64,000 nt of DNA from Tetrastigma voinierianum (GCA_016808115.1 JAEQBH010000897.1:186001-250000), one strand, 5' to 3'. Shown: positions 49,385 to 62,771, numbered from the stretch's first letter. Program-made: numbers and translations. Notes: a model not told the origin generated them from the sequence alone.

Positions 49385-50879
49385 CATAGCTTGTGATACC
49401 AAATGAAAACCCTAGCCCAAAACAACACTTGAGCTCCCAAAACCCTAAGAGAAAACTCTCCAAACCGGGAACACCTTTTGGGCCGAGTAGCCACCTGCGC
49501 GCCGTGAGAGATCGGACCAGACGAGACACCACCGGCCACCCCAAAGCTACACGCGCCGGACAGGAAGGTGCGCAACCTCCGGACGGTCACGCCGGCCAAA
49601 TTTCACGGCCACCCGCCGCCGGACGCGCCCGGATCGGGCCGGCGAAGCGGCGGCGGCGGCCACCGTGATCGCCGGACTGTTCTTGACTTTTCCGGCCATT
49701 TCCGGCCATTTCCGGCCACCCCATAGCTCATTTCCACCATTTTGGACCCCTTGAACTCATTTCGTGGTCACTTTTACGAATTCACTTTGTTTGGAAGTTG
49801 GCGAAATCGGTCGAGAAAGGTTAGATCGGGTTTTCAGCCACCCACGTATTGTTGGGTGAGGTAATGGTGCAATGAGTTCCCTGATGGCAGAACTTCGGGT
49901 GATATGGTTTGTAAATTTTGGGCGTCGTTTGGTTAGTTTCCGTTTTAGGTTGTTTAATTATTCTGAAATGTCGGAATTTGAAATAGAGTACCAATTAGTC
50001 AAATCTGGAAAAATTGAAGTTGTATTAGTGAAATTGGATGTTTTTAGGAATTGACAGACGGGTTCAATTTCGAAAGTGAAACTCACGGGTGAAAGCCCCA
50101 ATTTTGGGTATCGGGCCTATAGGGCACATTGTGTAATTGGACCTGTCGGAGTTCAATTAGGATGATCTCATAGTTCTAAATGTTGTTCTAAGGCCTTAGG
50201 GATATTCCAATGTCGTTGGTTCAATTATTGGAGCTTAAGTGGTATTTTATTTATATTGGGGCACTCGCGGCCAGAACGATCTTGCGGAAGGACCAGGCCG
50301 GCGTGCGTAGTCGAGTGAGTGGTTTATATGTTTTTAAAAATGCTTTGGGGTATTATTACGATATATATTTGTGGGTTTGTTATTTCATATATCTTTATTT
50401 TGATCAAATGGTTGGTTGCATATAAATGTGGTTATCGATTCTTTATATAAAACAAGTTAACATTTCATGTGAATTTTTATTAAACATTTCACTTTGTTTG
50501 GAAGTTGTCACGGTTTCTTGAGATGCAGTGGTATTTAGATATTTTGGGCATGTAGATTGGGTTTTAACTTTATGAGAAGAGTATTGATTTATGAAATGGA
50601 TTTTTGAAATATATGTGTTTAATAAATGAGGTTAAGGAATATGGTCATTGAAATTATTGTTCAAATTTGACATGAATTGAGAAGCAAGATCTTCAATGTA
50701 GTAGATTGAGTTGTGGAAAGTAAGTTATAAATTCTTAACCTAAGATGCGGTGGCGTTGGGAAGGCACACATGGTAGTCATTGAGTTGGAGGTTGCCAGGT
50801 GATGTACCATATTATGCAGGATATTGGGTTGATTGATTATATTGGCAGTACATTGGGATTGCCACGTTATGGTAAAGGT

Positions 50880-51260
50880 TGGTTCTATCCAACGGTCATA
50901 TATTAATTCCGGCCGTGAGTGATTTTGACCGACGGTTTTACTAGTTGCCCGCGTTGTCGTGGTGGTTTGACGCGGTTTGTGCGTGCCACGTTGCGTGGTC
51001 GGTTTGACGACGGTTTGAATACGGGTTTTCCGCATTAGCGTGAGGTCGGTTTGACCCGATGGTTTGGTATTACGGGTTTGCCGCGGTAGCGTGGTCGGTT
51101 TGACGACGGTTTTGGTGATACGGGTTTTTGCCCGCGGTGGCGTGGTTGGTCTCATCCAGCGGTTATATGTTATTCCGCGGCCGTGAGGTTGGGTTTCTGA
51201 AGCGGTTTAGGATGGATACATGGTATGGTATGATGTTGATTAGATGCCCGCGGTGTTGTG
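50880..51260. repeat. ~55-base GC-rich tandem array in the 3-kb insertion
   Basis: Words such as GGTTTGACGACGGTTT, ATACGGGTTT, GCCCGCGGT and AGCGTGGTCGGTTTGA recur about six times with variation. It is CpG-rich compared with the surroundings. Confidence 0.7.
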
Positions 51261-52125
51261 GTCTCGGGATTACAGACGGTTTCAGGATAGATTTTATGGT
51301 GTAATTTACATCGTTAGTGTATATGGTATGAAATACGTTCGATGTATAGGTATGACCATCGTAGGTGCATAGGGTATGGTACATAAATTTGGTTTATGGT
51401 ACGATTGCATTGTTGGTTTTTAGTAAGGTATACCCTTTTCAATAGTAATGATTTTTGTATTTTCCATAGTGGTGTACAACTTATGGCGTTCATATGTTTT
51501 GTCGTCAATTATTTATGTGGTGAATAGATTCAGTTATAGGTTCCTTGATAATGGTAGGTTAGCAATGGCATGACTTCTTATTGTTGGGTTTTGGTAAAGT
51601 TGGGTTTTGTGAAATGTTTGTTAAACGGGGAACGTTACAAAAGAGTGGACGTGAGGTCTTGAGAGAAGAAATTTTCGTAAAATAAAAACATTATTTTCCA
51701 TATAATTATACCACTCCATTGAGATTTATTTCTCACGGGTTATTGCTTTTTAAATGCATTCCCTAGGTGGGCGGATGTGGGCCTATTCGCCAGTTGGTAG
51801 CTCTCTCCGCCACGGTATCGTACTCCTATCGCATTTATCTATTCTGAGTTTGTTGTATTAGGCTTATTCATTTCTACTTGTACCCTAATCCACAATACTC
51901 TTAGAGCGCTACGTATTCGTATGGAACTTTTCTGAGACCTCATTTATAATTATTTCTTGGGTTTTTATATATATTTATATATAATTGGGTATTAAATTAA
52001 TATGGTGTTATCCCTTCCTTAAGGTGGGGTTCCACCGTATCTTCCTAGGGATTATATCTGGTGGGACTTCACTAGGCGGGACATGAAATCCGGGGAGGGT
52101 ATCGGGTCGAGGTCCTGTCAACTAT

Positions 52126-52564
52126 GGTCAAGAACCACAATAATATGGCAAAATTCAAAGGAGTTGCTATAATTGTGGTAAATCGGGGTTTATAGGTCAT
52201 CGGAATGCCGTGCACCTAAAAATAAAAATAGAATAAGGTCAAGCTTGATATTGTCGAGATCAATGATATGGATATTGAAGATTTGTGTGCTTTTCTTTCC
52301 AAGTGCAACTTGGTAGGAAACCCAAAGGAATGGTGGATTGACTCTGCTGCTACCCGCCATGTTTGTGCTATCAAAGGGATGTTTTCTTCCTATGCTTTGG
52401 CCGGACCAGAGGAAGAGCTGCATATAGGAAATTCTTCAACTTCCAAGATAGAAGGAATTGGAAATATTCTCCTGAAAATGACATCGGGCAAAACTCTGAC
52501 ACTAAAGAATGTCCTCCATGTGCCTGAAATCCGTAAGAATTTGGTCTCGACATCATACGGTTAG
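52126..52564 (+). pseudogene. Copia gag zinc knuckle and protease
   Basis: The CCHC-type knuckle begins CYNCGKSGFIGH at about 52162; its last cysteine is lost (reads as V). It is followed by a clear protease frame from 52268 with WWIDSAATRHVC (active-site D in DSAA) and LTLKNVLHVPEIRKNLVS, the standard copia protease and pre-integrase lead-in. Confidence 0.85.
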
Positions 52565-54334
52565 AAGCAGTTTAAGGTTGTATTTATTCGATAAAAAGTT
52601 GTAATAAGTAAAATGATATGTATGTTGGAAAGGGTTATCTTAGCGATGAAAGGTCTTTTCCAAGCTCAATGTAATGACAATCAATAATAATAAGAATAAT
52701 GATTCTTACGCATTTACTTGAGTCGGATAATTTATGGCATGCACGTTTGGGACATGTTAATTACAAATCTTCTGAGAAATGATAAACATGGAAATATTGC
52801 CAAGGGATTTGAATGTAATAAATCGGAAATGTCAAGTATGTGTTGAATCAAAATTTGCAAAACATCCCTATAATCGAGTTGAAGGAATTAGAACCTTTGG
52901 ACTTTGATTCATACGGACATTTGCGATATGAAGTCAATATACATCTCACGGTGGGAAAAAGTATTTCATAACTTTTATTGTGATTACTAGATATTGTTAT
53001 GTATATTTACTTAATAGCAAGATGAGACAATTGAATGCATTCAAACAATATAAAATTGAAGTTGAAAATCAACTTAATAAAAGATTAAAATGATCGAGGA
53101 AGTGATAGAGGTGGTGAATATGAATTTCCATTTCAAGAAATATGTCTAGAAAATGGAATTATTCATCAAATAATGACTCATTATACACCTGAAGAATGGG
53201 AGTTGCTGAAAGGAAGAATCGAACATTTAAAAAGAAATGATGAATGCTTTGCTACTAAGTTAGTTTTACTCGGAACTTGTGGGGGGAAGGCGTCGCCGGC
53301 TGAGATACTCAATAGAGTACCCCTACGATAAGACACAAATCATTCCATATGAAAAATGAAATATAGAAAACCAAACTTGAATTACTTCAAAGTGTGTGGG
53401 GTGTCCTAGCAAAGTACAAGTTCCTAAGCCAAAACGAGGTTAAAATAGGACCGAAAACAATAGATTGTATTTTATTGGATATGCTATTAATAGTAAACAT
53501 ATCGTTTTAAGTTTATAAATCAGAAATTCCCGATATTCATTCTAATACAATAATATAATCAGACAATGCTGAATTCTTTGAAGACATTTTCCCGTATAAG
53601 AATGAAGGCAAAACACTTGGTGAAAGTTCCAAGCGACCTCGGGAAATTACTGAGGAAAATGTGCCTAATATTGAGGAACCACGTAGTAAGCGTCAAAGGT
53701 ACCTAAATCTTTGAATTCCAAATTTTCTAGCATTTACATTGTAGAAAATGAGCCTCGAGACTTTTAAAGGAAACAATGAAGTATGAAGCTCAATATTGGA
53801 AAGAAGCGGAGTCAATAGTGAGTTGAATCCATATTGAATAACCATCGAGTAGAATTGGTTGATCTTCCTCGAGGAAACAAGCCATTAGGATATAATGGAT
53901 TTTTAAAGAAAATTGAAAGATGATGGTACTTGTAGAAATTATAAAGGCAAGACTAGTTATCAAAGGGTTTGGAAACAAAAAGTCTTGACTACTTTGATAC
54001 ATACTCACCAGTCACAAAAAATTACATTTATTCGATTGGTATTGCTTTGTTTGCGTATGATCTTCAAATCCATCAAATGGATGTGAACTTGACCTTTTAA
54101 ATGAAATTGGAGGAAGAAATTTATGAACAACTTTGAAGGGTTTATTGTCCCCGGACAAGAAAATAAAGTCTGTCGACTTGTTAAAGTCTTTGTAGGACTT
54201 AAACAAGCACCTAAACAATGGCATGCAAATTTGACAAAGTAATGTTGTCAAATGGATTCAAAAGATTAATGAGTGCGATAAATGTGTGTATATATAAAAA
54301 ATACTCCTAATCATGAGTCATTGTTTGTCTATAT

Positions 54335-54953
54335 GTGGATGACATGTTAATAATAAGCAAAGAAAATATTATTGACATAAATGCCACAAAGCAGATGCTA
54401 TCCAAATCATTTGATATGAAAGACTTAGGAGTTGCGAATTTTATTCTAGGTGGTATAAAATCTGGGAACTATGGTCTAAGCAGCTATCACGAGTCTCACT
54501 ATATTGACAAAGTACTTGACAAATTCAAAGTATTTGAATTTCAAAGAAATTAAGCATGATAGACTTAAACCTTGCTCTTGCAAAGAACAAAGGTGAAAGT
54601 GAGTCTCAAGTGGATTACGCTAAAGTTTTAGGATGTCTAATGTACATCATGAATTGTACTCGACCAGATATCGCTTGTGCAATAAGTAAACTTAGTCGAT
54701 ACACGAGTAATCCAAATAAAACGCATTGGATGGCAATGAGACGTGTTTTGGGATATTTAAAACATACCAAAATTTTGCTTTGCATTACAAAAATTATCCA
54801 GTGATGATTGAAGGTTATAGTGATGCGACTTGGATCAGGTTCAGCGGCAAATCCCACTTGTGGATATGTGTTTCTGATTTAATTGGGAAACCGATGTCTT
54901 GGAAATCTTCTAAGCAAACACATCGCCCACATTCTGATAGGCTGAATTCATAG
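54335..54953 (+). pseudogene. Copia reverse transcriptase end and RNase H
   Basis: YVDDML lies at about 54330-54350, followed by MKDLGVANFILGG. From 54556 come the connection segment with LGCLMYIMNCTRPDIACAIS and an RNase H start with EGYSDATW and PMSWKSSKQT. It is split into three frames. Confidence 0.85.
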
Positions 54954-55828
54954 CTTTGGATAAAGCACGTGAAGAAGGTGAAATGGCTCGAATTTCTTAG
55001 AAGATGTGCAATTTACGGCCCAAACCGTTAACTCAGATAGGCATACATTGTGATAGTCAGCTGACTAGCGGAAGAATTTGGAAGTGTTATGTCTGGTAAA
55101 TCTCGTCACATACGGCGAAGACATAACCTTGTTAGACAATTAATCTCTAGTGGAGTTATCTCAATTGATTGTAGATCAAAGATAACGTCTTCGGATCCAT
55201 TAACAAAGGCCTATCTAGAGAGTTAGTTGAAAATCATCGAGGGGAATAGGGCGTGGCCTAGGGCCAAAATCATCATAGCGGTAACTCTACCTGATGGCGG
55301 AGATCCCAGATCTGGGTTGAAGAAAACAAAGTTGTGTTTGATGGTCCAACATTGTCAAATTTATTAAATCCATTCTCATGATGAGATAATGTTCAGAAAT
55401 AAGGATAAACCTAAAATAATGATTTCTAAGTTTGACATAAGATTGATCAAATGGTGTATTTACGGAATACACGTTTAGGAATCACCTATGTGAGTGTGAG
55501 AAGTGTGGCTAAACTTCCAAGGAGAGAATAAGAAGACCGAGTTCTACAAACACTCATGAGACCAGGCGGTGTTCATGGCTAAAATGAACGCAACAATGAG
55601 AACCAAAAGCGGATAAAGAGTTAGTTGTGTGACTTATATTGTCTTAGTATACACCAAAAGTCGACGGTTCAAAGATATCGCATCTGGGTGTGAGTATACT
55701 TTCGATATATGTTCCTCACGGAAAGTTGAAAACATACTTATTCGAGATCTTTGCTAATTCTTAATTGTGAATCACACAGTTTTATGCATAGTTTTCAAAA
55801 CTTGGCATTCTCCATTCATGTGGGGGAT

Positions 55829-56326
55829 TGTTGGGAATTATATATATATATAATATATTGGTGTGAATGGAAATGAGAACCATTGCAACTTTTCAAGTTG
55901 CACCTTAAGAACTCATTGCAGTACTAAATTCTGTATAAGGAACCATTGCAATTTTTCATATTGCACTTATGATTTCCTATAAATTCAGACCCCCATTTTA
56001 CAATGACTAACATTTTTTTCGTGCATTTGAAATCGGACTTTGCAGGTACTTTCTCCTCTCGGAATTCTTGAGGTGTGTAGTTATCATCTTTCGTTCGAAA
56101 TTTATCGGCGTTTGAAGTACCGCTACTGGTAAGGTTCTAAGCCGTTCTATCTGGGAGGAATTATTCATTAACCCAGTGCGAGAGGGAATAAAATTCCTTA
56201 GGTTAAACTGATGGTCTGTTGGCTCGGTTTTATTTATTGCATTTGCTTATGATATTTAATTTATTTGTTAAAGCTTTTATTATTTTTAATTGCTTTAAAT
56301 TAATATAAAATATTACGGACCTCTTA
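55829..56326 (+). repeat. Copia 3' LTR
   Basis: Preceded by TGTGGGGGAT (polypurine tract) and followed by the GTATC duplication. Partner of 47382-47878. Confidence 0.85.
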
Positions 56327-59028
56327 GTATCCACATTATACTGTAGTGTGAGCTTATGGTAACCATAGTCTAATATATTGGGATGAAAGTTGTCTCTTAT
56401 GAGATCGAGAAACCCTTTCGAAAGATGCTAGATAGTCTGACGAGGGGGGCGTATGTCTTAGAATCATATAGGTCACTCATTTAACCCCCATTTCAATCTA
56501 ACCTGTAAGCGTCGATAACTCCTGTTAACGCAAGAGTAATCGATCGTGTTCAAGCAAGAAATAAAAAATGAAAAGTAACCATATGGTATTCATGGTCCTA
56601 GGGGCAATCATGACCCTAGTCTAGATTGGTCAAAAACTCAACCGCCTAAAAAGGATGCAACATCGATTCAACCACCTGACATGGATGTGACGTAAGAAAA
56701 GCTCGCATGTGAACTTGATGTGACATATGAGCATTTATAGTCTCAATGTGGAGAAGACATGTGTCTACCAAAGCTAGCTAGACAAGGAGAGGCCCACAAC
56801 CTCATTAGGGAGATGATTAAAAAATTCGAGTCTAGTGGGACTAAGACTATAAGATTCCTCCTCATACCCTCGGTACTTTTAAGTATATTGTATTGTTAGA
56901 ATTGGATTCAGGTGCCCAAATGGTGCTGATCCGACCCAAAAACAATACCCACAATTTGTGGGATACAAACTAGTGTCTTCATGTCAAAGAACATGAAGAG
57001 TGGAGCAGTTTGACAGAATTCAAACTGTTTTGAAAACCGTTCAAATAACTATCTTGATATTTCTTTTGAGAGGAAACTATCTCTTTAAAAAAAAAAAATA
57101 CATGAAAAGAGATCTAAAAGAAGACCAAATACTCTCCATTTCGGTCAAATGCATTTGTGTTGTGGCAACCAAGGTGATTCTCATCTTGTAATTTCACTCA
57201 CAACTCGAGCAAAGAATTCTTTTGATGAAACAATTGGATATTAGGTTGTGTTTTTAAGTTTCTTCCTCTTACGTTTTTAATATTGGTATAAGAGCAAAAT
57301 TGATTGTTTTCCGAATTATACTCTTGATATATCTTCTTCATATATTATAGAGCCGTGATTGTTCCAAATTCTTTAAGTATGGAGTCGATGATAGTAAATC
57401 CTTGGTAGGTTGTGATCCATGTTCTTGTTTTTATTATTAAATAACAAAAAAAAGGGTGGATTTGTTCCTATCAAATAGAATAAAATAAATAAACACCCTA
57501 CATGTTTAGATAATAATGCAGCAGTGCTTCACGGATGGAGTGAGGCTTAACGGATAAACCACGCACCATCTTTTGGTGGTTATTCAAAAGTGTTTTTTTT
57601 TTTTTTTTTAAAGTAGGGCTCCATTTCGGTTTTTTTTTGTGGAATGTGAATTTGCTTGAACCTCGCACAGCGTTGTAGGGGTTTTTCCACTGAAGTCTTG
57701 GATTCGACACTTCCTACACAGAAGAGTCGGTTGTGCACTGTGATTGACTTCTCTTTAACATATGAAGCCTTATTAAGAAACTAAGAAAATCTTGGAGCAG
57801 ATTAGAATCTATTCTGAGTAAAATAAGTGCGGATACAGTAATAACATGCGCAAATATAACGAATTTTAAATATAATAATAAAGGCTTTTGTTAGAATGAT
57901 TGCACGATCCTGAAGAGCCAAACACAATCACAATAAGGCTCTTTGAAGGGAGTAGGCGTAAAATGGAGCTGCTTGAGCCTCATATGCAAAAAAAGTAATA
58001 CGTAGAATACCCTTTTAACAAAACAATAATAACAATAATATATAAAAGACTAAAATATAGGATTGAATGATTTAAATTTGTATTTACCAACCTCTCATAA
58101 ACCATACTAAGAGCGATTATAATAATCGTGATGCATATATGTGGAATTTATTATTAGCATGCATATATTGCTATGAAGGAAATTTGGAATTGAGATTGAC
58201 ATTGTGGGTACTTAATAATCATGTGGCATGTGGAAGTCGGAGCCTTGCTTGGGAATCTTACCGATGGACCAAAAATAATTCAAGAAATAAAATTAGGATG
58301 AAAATTAAATGCCTATTGGTTATTTTACTTATATATGTAATTAATCTAAGTATAAGTTACTTGTTAAAATTGAAATTAAGACTATTAAGTCTTTTTTGGT
58401 CATGTCCAAAATGGTACGGATGAGGAGATCTAGAAGATTATTTAGGGGTTAATCGTTGAATTTGGGGATGCTTGTGAAATGCAAGAGGGACCCCAACCTT
58501 TCTTTGAATGAACATGTTGATCATGTTCTCAAGATAATCAAAGAATTGGAGGTGGAATACGATTTTTCGCCATCTCAGAAAACATTTCATTACTGTCATT
58601 AACACATGAGCCAAAATATTAGAACATATATGGGATGACTTTTCTTTTGAATTACAAAATTTTAAGGAACATTAGGAAAAATGTTCTATAAAAAATGTCA
58701 TTAGATGTACAACAGTTATTTCCATATCTCCTACCTTGCGAGGCACAAAGTCTCTAAATTTGACAAAGCATAAGAATTCTGATGGATTATGACTTATAAA
58801 AATAACTCCTATAATTATAGAAGACGTTATACACAATCCAAATTATGTCCTTTCTGACATTAAGACAGTAGAATAATTTTTTTAAGCATAGTACCCATGT
58901 TTCTAAGTTTTTTTTTTATTAATTTTTTGGTATATATAAGACATGATTATTTATTTATTTATTTTGTTCATTTATGAGAATTAATAATAAATACTAATTG
59001 GGCCATATCGTGAAACCTAGTGGGAGTT
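56327..59028. other. Region between copia elements, no gene recognised
   Basis: Less repetitive than its neighbours. An A-run lies near 57087-57098 and a T-run near 57593-57610. Parts (about 58440-58900) have codon-like stretches broken by stops and may be old transposon gag sequence, but no motif is convincing. Confidence 0.4.
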
Positions 59029-59250
59029 TGTTATACTTTAGGCTTTTTGGTATTTATATGTAATTTCTTGCATAAAGAAATGAATTATTTTGCATGAATT
59101 ATTTTTATTTATTCGTAATAATTTAAAATTATTTATAGAAGTTGATTGCAAACATAGTGAGATTTTGATTTTATTGCAATTTGAGGTTGTTACATAGTAA
59201 AGGATAATTAGTGCAAATGTTAGTATATATGCATGCAAGTGGCAAAATAA

Positions 59251-59475
59251 GATTGTGCATTGTCTTTATGTAGTTCAACATATTGGCGCTCTTAGAACAT
59301 GAATGGCCCAGACAAATGTGAAAATGAATAGGGACGATTCACGAGATTTGGCATCATTGATAGATTGTGCATTGTCTTTATGTAGTTCAACATATTGACT
59401 GCTACTAAGAACATCTTAGTAGAACTGAACAAATGTGAGAAACTGAATGGGGACAGTTACGAGATTTGGCTTCAT
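59251..59475. repeat. ~110-base direct repeat at the copia gag start
   Basis: ATTGTGCATTGTCTTTATG, TAGTTCAACATATTG, ACAAATGTGA and CGAGATTTGGC occur in the same order at about 59251-59350 and again at 59361-59470. The second copy leads into the gag frame. Confidence 0.8.
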
Positions 59476-60240
59476 AAAGTAAAATATATCCTTTAAGAGC
59501 AAGAGGCTCTTGAAACACTAAATCATGTAATGGAAGAACCTAAACAAGGCAACTTAGCTTAACACAAAAGAGATAAAAAGGTTTATGTGGCCTGGAAAAA
59601 GAAAAATTCATTAGCTCGCATTATGTTCTTGAAATTTGCATCTTGAATCCAATAGTATGAGTATGAGGTTTACCAAATTGCTCATGAAATATGGAAATCT
59701 CTAAAGGAAAAATTCGATGGACTTTCAGCAACCTAGTTGATAAAACTAATAATGAAGTTTGGAAGTTATAAAATGCATCAAAACCATAAAATAAAGCAAC
59801 ATACCAGGGAGATGAAGAGAATAATTATAGAACTTAAGACAAATGGACATGTCTTAACTTATGAGCATCAGGTTGAAGCAGTTATCAAATCTTTGCCTAA
59901 AAGTTGGGAGCATATGGTGGTGAACATGACACACAATGAGAGTGTTAAGACTTTTGATGATATAGTTTATCATCTTAAACTAGAAGCCGAGTGACTTGTG
60001 GTTGCTAGGCCTCATGATTAAGCATATGTAGCTGAATCAGGATCTAGTAAATCTTCCATATTTAAGGGTAAGAAGAACTACTTTAAAAAGAACAAAAAAT
60101 TTGATAACACTTCAAAGAAAGGGAAGTTTACGGCACTTAAGAAGTTCAAATGTGCTAAGAAAGATAAGAGCAAATTGAAATGTTATAATTGTGGCAATAA
60201 GGATCACTTTGCTCGTGAATGCACTAAGCCGAAGCAGGTA
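59420..60240 (+). pseudogene. Copia gag with zinc knuckle
   Basis: Gag signatures YEIWLHKVKYIL, ALETLNHVMEEP and EAVIKSLPKSWEHMVVNM. The knuckle CYNCGNKDHFARECTKPK (about 60181-60234) has the complete C-x2-C-x4-H-x4-C set. In-frame stops occur near 59560 and 59645. The cleanest open stretch is 59737-59994. Confidence 0.85.
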
Positions 60241-61499
60241 TGATCCTGTTTTAGTAATTCATGTGCTTATGTTTCTAGTTGTGTAATGTTAATTGAATCT
60301 ATTCCTCTGTGGACTGTAGACTTAGCCACCATCGACCACATAGCTAGAGACCGTAGAGCATATGTAGTGTTTCGAATAATAAGTCTTGGGAGTAGATGGA
60401 TCTATGTAGGAAATAACTCAAGAATTAAGGTTAAGGGTATTGGAATATGCAAATTGGAGATGCGTAGAGGATGTGCCCTATTCCATATGTGAGTGTTCTC
60501 TATGTCGAACATTTAGTGAAACTTAGTCTTTGTACTTACCCTCATGGTTTAAACTTTCATGATTCAGTTCTAGAGTTATATTAGGGGACAACTTTTTATG
60601 GTTTTGGTTTTATTCTGGATGGTTTTATGATTTTAGATGTTGACAAATATGAATTATCTAATGATAGTTGTTACTCATTAATGGCTACCACTAGAAATAC
60701 TTGTGATGACATGATTTAATTTTATGGCATGCTAGGGCATATTGGACCAGCCAAAATGATGAATATCTTATGAGAAAATCATCTAAGATCAGTACCAAAG
60801 CCAAAAGGCGGCTTGCGAGAATATTATCTGTAAGAAAATTGACAAGAAAGCCATTTAGGATAAGGACTAGAGTTGAAACAACATTGCAATTAATTAATTC
60901 TGACATCTATGGTTCTATATGAGTGTTAAAGCAGGCATGATGCCTTGTATATACATTTATGAATAACACCTATTACTTAGTGTGCCTTTTTTATTTCTCA
61001 TGAGTCAAAAGCATTAGATTGTTTCAAATGTTACGTTAATTTAGTTGAGAACCAGTTAGACAAAAGGGTAAAATCATTGAAAACTAACCGAGGTAGAGAA
61101 TATCTATATGAACAATCTAAAATTTTATATGATGAAAAGGATATAAAAAGATAATTGACTATTCCAAGGACTCCACAACAAAATGGTGTTGTTAAGAGGA
61201 AGAATAGAATATTGCTAGATAAGGTTAGATCAATGATGGCTTGAGCAAATCTCCTTTATTTCATATTGGTGAAAATGCATTATTGACCCACGACTGTGTA
61301 CTAAATATAGTACCCTCGAATCTATTGCATACTTCGTATGAGTTATGAGTCATCGTAAGTCGATCTTAGCATTTCACGAGCACGGGGATCGACGGGTTGT
61401 GTTCACCAATCCTTCTAAAATATATAGTGAAGTCAGGACTCAAAGGAAGGAAATGTCTTTGTAAGATGATGAACACTCGAAAAAATACGTGCTCGCTAG

Positions 61500-62180
61500 G
61501 TGAGGAGCGAAGATTAGAGCGGGATAATGGGTGAGCTGGTTGCACATTAAGTGACCATTTGGCCGTATTTTTTGATGGCCATCTTGAAATGGTGGCCTGA
61601 ATAGAGCTTATGGCTATTAGCGGGCAAGATTAGCTTATATTACATTAGAGCTTCAGTAAAACCGACTCTTATTGGCTCATTTTGGCTGTTTTTATTAAAT
61701 TTTTAATGATTACATAGTATTTTCTAATTAGTAAAAATATTAAATTTCTCTATTATGAAAGATATAAAATAGTTGTTTATAGAGAAAAAATAATAGTTAT
61801 TAAATAATTATTTTAATAAAATAAAATAATACTAATTATGAAATAATTTACAATAAAATAAAAATATATATAAATATAACTAAAATAAAGATTTATTTAT
61901 ATAATCTTTTAAGAACATAAGAATAATATATAATTATTTCAAAGAAATTTTATTTTACAAAATATAAAATTTGTAAAATTGTTATTTATTATCATTTTTA
62001 AAATTTTAATGTCTAACATTTTGGCCTGTTTTAGCCTCTGGCCTATGACCACATGTGATTTAAGTGAAGTACAGCAAAAAACGAGCCTAAATAAAAGTGG
62101 TTTGAATTGGCCTGACTCGTTTTGGCTTGTAGCTCTAATGGGCCCGACCCATTTGGAGCGGGGCGACCTGTTTCTAAGCT
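61500..62180. mobile_element. ~0.65-kb insertion inside the third copia
   Basis: Copia integrase similarity stops near 61495 and resumes near 62185 (DGTIIELESQDVTFLEDN). The DNA between is AT-rich in the middle. It has GC-rich ends with related words in opposite orientation (GAGCGGGATAATGGG near 61518; GGCCCGACCCATTTGGAGC near 62140). That suggests a small inverted-repeat transposon, perhaps hAT-like. No target duplication was identified. Confidence 0.45.
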
Positions 62181-62771
62181 ATAACAAAGATGGGACAATA
62201 ATTGAATTAGAATCACAAGATGTCACATTCTTAGAGGACAACTTCCCACATAGAGTGAGATTGATAAGGATCTACATCTTTATGAAATGGTGGATCCTGA
62301 TATAAATTCAACACCTAAACAATAATTAATGATTGAGGAAAGTAAGAGTCAACTAGTACCTATAGAAGGACTAAGTAAAAGCCAATATTGAGAAAAATTT
62401 CTCACCAAATCATCCCTCGATGAAATAAAAGGGGAAGCTCATATTGCAACTCAATATGATGATGGATGACTAATAGGTTCGAGGCCACCAACATGTCCTA
62501 ATAAGAATGAATGGAGAAGCGATGATGGCGAGTAGAGTCCACGAGGAAAAATCAAGTCAGACTTGGTTAATTTGCATTCAAATCGCAGCGTTAGGAACAA
62601 ATGGGTTCTGAACAAAGAAATACAAATGGATCCGATGAAAAATATAAAGCAATTAGTGACTAAATATTATACCGATAGGTAGGTATAAACTAAAGGGAGA
62701 AACCTTATCTCCAATATTTAGGTTTGCTTTAATTTGCCTTCATTTGCCTCATATTAGCTATTGTTGCTCAT

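Larger units (their letters stand above)
49081..52120. mobile_element. 3.04-kb solo-LTR-like insertion within copia gag
   Basis: Begins TGTAATGACC and ends CCTGTCA, with TG...CA ends. It is flanked by perfect ACTAT duplications at 49076-49080 and 52121-52125. The gag reading resumes directly after it. No gag or pol domain is seen inside, so it looks like a solo LTR of a retrotransposon with very long LTRs, probably Ty3/gypsy. Internal features: TATATAAA near 49376, a GC-rich stretch (about 49490-49720) and a tandem array (about 50880-51260). A large non-autonomous element without LTRs is the alternative. Confidence 0.75.
47382..56326 (+). mobile_element. Ty1/copia element with a nested solo-LTR-like insertion
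   Basis: LTRs at 47382-47878 and 55829-56326 begin TGTTAAGG and TGTTGGGA. The polypurine tract TGGGGGA lies just before the 3' LTR. GTATC occurs immediately before the left end (47377-47381) and after the right end (56327-56331), a good target duplication. Order inside: tandem repeats (47935-48345), gag (about 48460-49080 and 52126-52230), protease (52268-52564), integrase (about 52720-53300), reverse transcriptase (about 53770-54560) and RNase H (to about 55240). That is the copia order. Frames are broken in many places. The primer-binding site could not be recognised. The LTR 3' ends read TCTTA, not CA. Confidence 0.9.

Noticed and set aside
49353..49668. Open frames in the GC-rich part of the 3-kb insertion
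   Set aside because: Arg/Pro/Gly-rich products caused by GC content, no domain; region behaves as LTR.
50661..51155. 164-codon minus-strand Thr-rich frame
   Set aside because: Produced by the tandem array at 50880-51260; no homology motif.
61979..62305. 108-codon plus-strand frame spanning the third copia's insertion edge
   Set aside because: Chimeric: the first part is insertion sequence and only the end (DGTIIELESQDVTF) is copia integrase.
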